From contig JADGRK010000062.1 in the NCBI GenBank assembly GCA_017880985.1, positions 1 to 10,094 on the forward strand: 10,094 nucleotides of DNA, written 5' to 3'. The stretch comes from Rhodoferax sp. Its GTDB lineage: Bacteria; Pseudomonadota; Gammaproteobacteria; Burkholderiales; Burkholderiaceae_C. The notes under the pieces were generated by a model. The model saw only the letters and a list, made by a program, of their open reading frames with translations. It searched no databases and was not told the DNA's origin. A program made the translations under genes and the position numbers. This document shows positions 6,501 to 10,094 of this stretch, in pieces. How positions within the stretch are numbered: position 1 is the stretch's first letter; each line of letters starts with the position of its first letter.

Positions 6501-6706
6501 CCCGTTCTGCACACACCAGCCAAGCAGAACGGGCGAACCAGGCAAAAAGCACAAGCACAGACTCTGGCCACCAGACCGTGCCCGGCATCGAACTCACCAC
6601 AGAGTCTGGTGAAAAAATGCCGACCGATAAACTGTTGGATGTATCGCCCCTGGCGCTGCGCATGAGTAGCCCCTTCAACGCCGGATATTGGATGGCCGCC
6701 GCCTGA
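6479..6706 (+). CDS. Possible small protein overlapping the barstar 3' end
   Basis: A 75-codon ORF starts 22 nt inside the barstar gene in another frame and runs to 6706, just before the terminator. I do not recognise it. The first residues (MFLFFSVARSA) look like a short hydrophobic leader but are partly forced by the barstar frame. A Ser/Thr/Gln-rich middle follows, then a more protein-like end (KLLDVSPLALRM, FNAGYWMAAA). Third codon positions in the last 30 codons are mostly G or C, as in neighbouring genes, which supports coding. There is no clear ribosome site, so expression would rely on coupling with barstar. An internal ATG at 6617 is an alternative start for a 29-residue peptide. It could also be non-coding 3' leader with chance openness. 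Confidence 0.4.
   Translation: MFLFFSVARSAHTSQAERANQAKSTSTDSGHQTVPGIELTTESGEKMPTDKLLDVSPLALRMSSPFNAGYWMAAA
6500..6534 (+). repeat. 11-bp perfect hairpin at the barstar stop codon
   Basis: GCCCGTTCTGC (6500-6510) pairs perfectly with GCAGAACGGGC (6524-6534) across a 13-nt loop. The left arm starts on the last base of the barstar stop. No T-run follows, so this is not an ordinary intrinsic terminator. It may protect the mRNA 3' end, attenuate read-through or affect translation of the overlapping small ORF. Confidence 0.6.
6558..6611 (+). repeat. Two overlapping, mutually exclusive inverted repeats
   Basis: CAGACTCTG (6558-6566) pairs with CAGAGTCTG (6600-6608), and CACCAGAC (6569-6576) pairs with GTCTGGTG (6604-6611). 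The right arms overlap, so only one stem can form at a time. Both lie in the possible small ORF. The arrangement is real in the sequence; any switching role is a guess. Confidence 0.4.
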
Positions 6707-6728
6707 TTGGGTCAAGCGCCAATGTAAC

Positions 6729-6758
6729 AAGAACAGGCCCGTTGACGGGCCTGTTCTT
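6729..6758. terminator. Strong intrinsic terminator, likely bidirectional
   Basis: AAGAACAGGCCCGT (6729-6742) and ACGGGCCTGTTCTT (6745-6758) are perfect complements, giving a GC-rich stem of 12-13 bp with a tight loop and T-rich flanks on both strands. It lies between the convergent ribonuclease/barstar unit and the cupin gene, 22 nt after the small ORF and 44 nt beyond the cupin stop on the other strand, so it can serve both directions. Confidence 0.88.
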
Positions 6759-6802
6759 ATTTCTGTGCGAGACGCGTCAGCGGATCGCTACTGGTTGTTG
6801 TC

Positions 6803-7156
6803 TCAGGCTTTGACAGCGTTGTGCGCATCCTTCTTGAGGGCGATCGTCAACAGCAGTGATGCGTCTTCTATGCTGCGCAGTGCGTGCATTTCGTCGCCGG
6901 AGACATGAATGAGCTGACCGGCCGCAAGCTGTCGCACACCCGCCGCGCAGGTAAACGAGATGCGGCCTTCAATGCACTGCAGCGTGATTGCTCCCGCCAC
7001 GACGTGCGCTGGCGTCTCGTCACCGGCCAGCAGCACAACGCGGATCACTTCAAGATCGCCAGACTTGAACAGGGCATGGGTACGCGTCGTCACAAGCGCC
7101 GCACCGAGCGGCTGCACATCAATCACGTCGCCAGATAGCGCATGGGAAATGGCCAT
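6803..7156 (-). CDS. Small single-domain cupin protein
   Basis: A 117-residue protein with the pattern of a single cupin beta-barrel and no signal peptide. Motif 1 is degenerate: LLAGDETPAHVVAGAITLQC keeps one histidine (H51) where H-x-H is usual, and G64 follows in IEGRISF. Motif 2 is GDEMHALRSIEDASLLL with H91. With only two obvious histidines the metal site may be incomplete, so it may bind a ligand or metal weakly rather than act as an oxygenase. The reading frame extends upstream to 7210, but AGGAG (7164-7168 on the complementary strand), 7 nt before the ATG at 7156, fixes this start. It is last in a leftward series, 70 nt after the glycine-zipper gene, and ends before the shared terminator. 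Substrate and pathway cannot be inferred. Confidence 0.75.
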   Translation of the reverse strand: MAISHALSGDVIDVQPLGAALVTTRTHALFKSGDLEVIRVVLLAGDETPAHVVAGAITLQCIEGRISFTCAAGVRQLAAGQLIHVSGDEMHALRSIEDASLLLTIALKKDAHNAVKA

Positions 7157-7226
7157 GGTAATTCTCCTGCCTTCATCGCGCACGACGGGCTGCCATGCGC
7201 TTGCAGGCACTATACGTGCAACGGCA

Positions 7227-7439
7227 CTACTTGGTCACCTCGTGGCCGATGACGCCGCCGACCGCAGCCCCAGCGGCAGTTCCCAAAACACCACCACCCG
7301 TTGCATTACCCACAACGCCGCCGATGACGGCACCGGTTGCCGTGCCTTTTTCTTGATGGGTCATCCCGGCACAGCCACCCAGAATGATCAGGGTTGCTGC
7401 TGCAAGCATGCCGACAGAATATTGACGAATGGATTTCAT
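7227..7439 (-). CDS. Small glycine-zipper lipoprotein (OsmB-like)
   Basis: A 70-residue envelope protein. Residues 1-22 form a lipoprotein signal with lipobox LGGC and acylated cysteine C23. The mature part is dominated by small-residue repeats (GAVIGGVVG, GGGVLG, AAGAAVGGVIG), a glycine-zipper pattern that packs two short membrane helices as in OsmB-like and related outer-membrane proteins, ending in a charged HEVTK. I placed the start at 7439 because AAGGA (complement of 7446-7450) lies 6 nt upstream; the longer frame to 7484 has a non-signal-like N-terminus. It lies 60 nt downstream of the Cys-repeat gene in the same direction, suggesting cotranscription. Its precise role is unknown; such proteins are often stress-induced envelope components. 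Confidence 0.82.
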   Translation of the reverse strand: MKSIRQYSVGMLAAATLIILGGCAGMTHQEKGTATGAVIGGVVGNATGGGVLGTAAGAAVGGVIGHEVTK

Positions 7440-7499
7440 TTGGTTTCCTTCAGGTTGAAAAAACTGGTTAAAGGGAATCAGCACCCGATCAAATGCGAC

Positions 7500-8147
7500 T
7501 CAGGACTTGCCAAAGCGAGCCGTTGCATCCTTGATGCAGTTGCCCTTCGCATCACCTGCCAGGGCGTTACATTTTTCTTTGGCCAAGGCATAGTCGGCGA
7601 CGCGCTTTTCTGAGGCCGCGTCGTTACGCGCATCAGCGCTTTGTTGGCTGGCCCTGGATTGGGCGTTGGAAAACTCGTCGGCTGCGACAATTTGGGCTTT
7701 GACAGACTTTTCATCAGCGGATACATGTGCGGCAGCAATCTTCTTGTGCGCCTTGGCATTCGCCTTCGCAGCCACCACTGTGGCCTTGGCTTCCTTTACG
7801 CAGACATCCTTGACGTTACCGGCCTGGTCATCGCATTTTTGTTTGGTGACCAAATAATCAGCCTCGGCCCGAGCAACACGCACCTTATAGCTGGCGTTCT
7901 CTGAGGGCTGGTACTTTGCGTTCAGTTCTGCCGTTTCAACTTTTGCTTTGCCACTGGCCTCGGCTTTGCAGATATCACTTGCATTGCCAGACAGAGGCGC
8001 GCAAGCGCCCTTGGCAATCTTGTATTCGGCGGCAATCACATTTTTACCGGACTTGTATTGCTCTTGCGTCATGGCTTGCGCCATTGCGCCAACACTGAAA
8101 GCCAGGCCGATCGCCATGGCGAACACATTGATATTCAATTTCTTCAT
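7500..8147 (-). CDS. Exported helical protein with three Cys-x10-Cys repeats, unknown function
   Basis: I do not recognise a characterised family. The 215-residue product has a good signal peptide (MKKLNINVFAMAIGLAFSVG, cleavage likely after AMA at residue 23). The mature protein is rich in Ala and Lys and probably all helical. It contains three copies of a unit with the form (E/D)Y-x2-(A/T)K-x2-C-x10-C: cysteine pairs 49/60, 105/116 and 193/204, each with a Gly-Asn or Gly-Asp turn (SGN, AGN, AGD) in the middle and a following Lys. No other cysteines occur, so three local disulfides are likely in the periplasm. Between repeats 2 and 3 is a longer low-complexity Ala/Lys/Ser stretch that can look like TolA. 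The start at 8147 is chosen for the signal peptide; the ribosome site is poor. It sits between the BON and glycine-zipper genes. Confidence 0.8.
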   Translation of the reverse strand: MKKLNINVFAMAIGLAFSVGAMAQAMTQEQYKSGKNVIAAEYKIAKGACAPLSGNASDICKAEASGKAKVETAELNAKYQPSENASYKVRVARAEADYLVTKQKCDDQAGNVKDVCVKEAKATVVAAKANAKAHKKIAAAHVSADEKSVKAQIVAADEFSNAQSRASQQSADARNDAASEKRVADYALAKEKCNALAGDAKGNCIKDATARFGKS

Positions 8148-8180
8148 TTGTTTTTTCTTGGGTAAATAGATGACATTGAC

Positions 8181-8198
8181 GGGCAAGAATTTCTGCCC
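8181..8198 (-). repeat. Short hairpin between the BON and Cys-repeat genes
   Basis: GGGCA (8181-8185) pairs with TGCCC (8194-8198), an 8-nt loop between, directly after the BON stop codon. No T-run follows on the minus strand, so it is more likely a processing or attenuation element, or chance, than a full terminator. Confidence 0.3.
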
Positions 8199-8776
8199 TA
8201 CTTCTTGATGCTCATTTCATTGCTGACGCTGCTCACGCCCGCAATTCCGCGGGCCACGTCGATGGCGCGGTCGATCTGGGCCTGGTTGTTAACGAACCCA
8301 CTGAGTTGAACCACGCCCTCACGCGTGACAACAGCAATGTCCAGACTCTTGACGTTCGCATCGGCAAGCAGCGCCGCCTTGACCTGGGTCGTCACAATGC
8401 TGTCGTCAACTTTGTTGCCTATCGTTGTCGCCGCGCCCTTCAAACTCACTTTGTTGTCGATGCTCTTGACGCCCGTCACGGCTTGTGTGACTACGAGTGC
8501 CCGGTCGAGTTGTGACTGGTTGTCAACAAAACCGCTGAGTTGGACTTCGCCTTTGCGGGTTGTGACCTTGAAATCAAAACCCTTGATATCCGGATCGGCA
8601 AGCAGTGCCGATTTCACCTGGGTGCTGACGACGCTGTCATCAATTTCGGTCCCGATCGTCGTGCTCGGTGGCGGCGCACCGGTGGTGTCCGAAGACTTGT
8701 TGCAGCCAACGACAAAACCCGTGCAGACGCCCGCGAGCACGGTACTCAAAACAAGCATTCCAAATCTGGTTTTCAT
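8198..8776 (-). CDS. Lipoprotein with two BON domains
   Basis: A 192-residue envelope lipoprotein. Residues 1-24 are a signal sequence with lipobox VVGC (C25 acylated), then a short Ser/Pro linker. Two BON domains follow: repeat 1 at about 41-113 and repeat 2 at about 119-191. Aligned by eye they share about 40 of 73 residues, including DDS, TQVK, ALLAD, VQLSGFV and NQ, so they arose by internal duplication. BON domains bind phospholipid in OsmY- and DolP (YraP)-type proteins, and the length and double-BON lipoprotein layout resemble DolP, although the sequence reads more like OsmY. The frame stays open to 9136, but GGAG (complement of 8786-8789) 9 nt before the ATG at 8776, plus the signal peptide, sets this start. 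It diverges from the MlaE-type permease gene and heads the leftward envelope cluster. Confidence 0.88.
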   Translation of the reverse strand: MKTRFGMLVLSTVLAGVCTGFVVGCNKSSDTTGAPPPSTTIGTEIDDSVVSTQVKSALLADPDIKGFDFKVTTRKGEVQLSGFVDNQSQLDRALVVTQAVTGVKSIDNKVSLKGAATTIGNKVDDSIVTTQVKAALLADANVKSLDIAVVTREGVVQLSGFVNNQAQIDRAIDVARGIAGVSSVSNEMSIKK

Positions 8777-8948
8777 CTCAAAATTCTCCGTAATAGCAAA
8801 CTGGGTAGCCAGTATTTGTTTCGCAACTACAACCATCTGCACTGGCTGTTTTCCTTGACACCAGTGAATTGTTGCCACTTCGTCGCAGACTCTCTGTGCG
8901 TTTGCGTACATACGATGCCAATGATTTGAATTAGTCTGCAACCGATCC
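8777..8948. other. Divergent intergenic region between BON lipoprotein and MlaE-type permease genes
   Basis: These 172 nt should hold promoters for both directions. CACTGG (8840-8845) and CCAGTG (8861-8866) form a 6-bp inverted repeat around a 15-nt spacer that includes most of a plus-strand TTGACA (8855-8860). No convincing -10 box follows that hexamer at 16-18 nt, so I mark no promoter. Confidence 0.3.
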
Positions 8949-10085
8949 ATGAAACCCATCGCCGCGACAGCCGCGTCACCCGCAGCAATCACCCAGCCGA
9001 CTCCGCAGGAACTGGCCTTGTCGGGTTGCTGGACGGCGCGCTCACTCGGTGTCATCGAACACCAGCTTGAATCGGTTCGCATTGCTGGCACGACGCCAAC
9101 CGTTGCCGACGGCGCGGGCATTGAGGCGCTCGACACAGCGGGCGCGTGGGTGTTGCAAAAGCTGCTGCGGCGCCTGCGCGGCGAAGGTGTGACCGTGACG
9201 CTGCGTGGTTTGCGCCCGGAAAACGCCCGGCTACTGGAGGTGGTGGCGCAACAGGTCGCCGATCAGCCTGCGCCTGCCGCCAGCCCGTCCCCATCGTTTC
9301 TTGAACGCATCGGGCAAAGCAGCGCGAGCGCTTTAGAGCAGGCCTTTGCAATGCTCAGCTTCCTCGGGGAAAGTGCACTCTCTTTTTCCGGCAGTCTGGC
9401 GCACCCGACGCGCATCCGGTGGCGCCCCATCCTGTTCAACATTCGTACCGCCGGATTCGATGCACTGCCGATCGTCGGGCTGCTGTCCTTCCTGCTCGGG
9501 ATCGTGGTCGCCTACCAGGGTGCCGATCAGCTCCGGCAATACGGTGCCAACATCTTTGTGGCCGATCTCGTCGGTCTGTCAATGCTGCGCGAGTTCGCAC
9601 CATTGATCACCGCCATCATCATCGCCGGACGATCGGGCTCGGCCTATGCCGCGCAGATTGGCACCATGGCCGTGACCGAGGAGATTGACGCCATGCGCAC
9701 CATCGGCATCGCGCCGCTGGAACTGCTGGTGCTGCCCAAGCTCATCGCGCTGTTGATCGCCCTGCCCTTGCTGACCGTCTTCGCTGACGTGCTCGGCGTG
9801 GCCGGCGGCATGATCATGGCGCGTGCGCAGCTCGGCGTCGGCCTTGTCGAGTTTCTCGACCGCTTCGTCAAGGCCGTCAGCATCACTTCATATGTGGTCG
9901 GCTTCGGCAAAGCGCCGGTGTTCGCCGCCATCATCGTGCTGGTGGGCTGCTTTCAGGGCTTTCGCACCAAGGGCGGCGCCGACAGCGTCGGGCGCCAGAC
10001 CACACGTAGCGTGGTCCAGTCAATTTTCCTGGTGATCGTTGCCGACGCCCTGTTCTCCATCGCCTTCAGCGTGCTGGACCTCTGA
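8949..10085 (+). CDS. MlaE-family lipid ABC transporter permease with N-terminal STAS-like region
   Basis: A 378-residue inner-membrane permease of the MlaE/YrbE family, which with an ATPase and an MCE-domain protein moves phospholipid or other hydrophobic molecules across the envelope. Residues about 20-105 look like a STAS domain (LSGCWTARSL, GIEALDTAGAWVLQKLL, VTLRGL), the role played by separate MlaB in E. coli. The permease core runs from about 155 to 378. Hydrophobic segments are near 172-190, 215-226, 258-290, 310-335 and 355-375. The conserved family stretch REFAPLITAIIIAGRSGSA (214-232) continues to AVTEEIDAMRTIGI, the region contacting the ATPase, and GFRTKGGADSVG (337-348) is also typical. 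No clear Shine-Dalgarno precedes the ATG. Another ATG lies one base after the stop, fitting an operon with the ATPase subunit next. Confidence 0.92.
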   Translation: MKPIAATAASPAAITQPTPQELALSGCWTARSLGVIEHQLESVRIAGTTPTVADGAGIEALDTAGAWVLQKLLRRLRGEGVTVTLRGLRPENARLLEVVAQQVADQPAPAASPSPSFLERIGQSSASALEQAFAMLSFLGESALSFSGSLAHPTRIRWRPILFNIRTAGFDALPIVGLLSFLLGIVVAYQGADQLRQYGANIFVADLVGLSMLREFAPLITAIIIAGRSGSAYAAQIGTMAVTEEIDAMRTIGIAPLELLVLPKLIALLIALPLLTVFADVLGVAGGMIMARAQLGVGLVEFLDRFVKAVSITSYVVGFGKAPVFAAIIVLVGCFQGFRTKGGADSVGRQTTRSVVQSIFLVIVADALFSIAFSVLDL

Positions 10086-10086
10086 C

Positions 10087-10094
10087 ATGCAGGG
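10087..10094 (+). CDS. Possible start of the next transport gene (ATPase subunit expected)
   Basis: An ATG begins one base after the permease stop and runs off the window after two full codons. The tight spacing fits a translationally coupled operon, and in MlaE-type operons the ATP-binding subunit commonly neighbours the permease. Eight bases cannot identify the product. Confidence 0.35.

Noticed and set aside
8855..8860. TTGACA as a promoter for the permease gene
   Set aside because: No acceptable -10 hexamer follows at 16-18 nt.
8777..9136. N-terminal extension of the BON lipoprotein to 9136
   Set aside because: It would overlap the permease gene and bury a clear lipoprotein signal peptide and ribosome site at 8776.

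Overview
The window looks like chromosomal DNA from a GC-rich beta-proteobacterium. Gene content, protein style (STAS-MlaE fusion permease, BON lipoproteins, ProQ/FinO protein, long MaeB) and codon use fit Burkholderiales, most likely Comamonadaceae (Rhodoferax/Polaromonas-like). That placement is inferred from the sequence by eye; no search was run.

Layout, left to right. (1) 2-613 (+): the 3' two-thirds or less of an aminopeptidase P (pepP) gene, metal and catalytic residues intact. (2) 710-1225 (+): an exported TlpA-like thiol-disulfide oxidoreductase. (3) 1257-1922 (-): a ProQ/FinO-domain RNA-binding protein, convergent with the thioredoxin gene. (4) 2051-2940 (-): a proline iminopeptidase gene broken by three separate frame-changing deletions, so a pseudogene unless the assembly is faulty. 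(5) 3157-5466 (+): a full NADP-type malic enzyme (MaeB) with a C-terminal phosphotransacetylase-like domain. (6) 5624-6500 (+): a secreted guanyl-specific (barnase/RNase Sa type) ribonuclease followed 34 nt later by its presumed inhibitor, a barstar-family protein. A possible small third ORF (6479-6706) overlaps the barstar end, and a strong intrinsic terminator (6729-6758) closes the unit. (7) 6803-8776 (-): a small cupin, a glycine-zipper lipoprotein, an exported protein with three Cys-x10-Cys repeats, and a double-BON lipoprotein. All read leftward with 50-70 nt gaps, and the last three form an apparent cell-envelope cluster. (8) 8949-10085 (+): an MlaE-type lipid ABC transporter permease with an N-terminal STAS-like region, diverging from the BON gene. 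The next gene of that transport operon probably starts at 10087.

How they work together: most genes are housekeeping and independent. The two coherent units are the ribonuclease/barstar cassette, where a toxic secreted enzyme is paired with a cytoplasmic antidote, and the envelope cluster beside the start of a lipid-transport operon. The most unusual local features are the decayed proline iminopeptidase, the RNase/barstar unit with its many inverted repeats and possible third ORF, and the three-repeat cysteine protein. I see no CRISPR array, tRNA, rRNA, insertion sequence or integrase. I did not find a clearly new multi-gene defence or mobile system. No stretch over 300 bases is empty: the longest, 6501-6802, holds the possible small ORF, several inverted repeats and the terminator.
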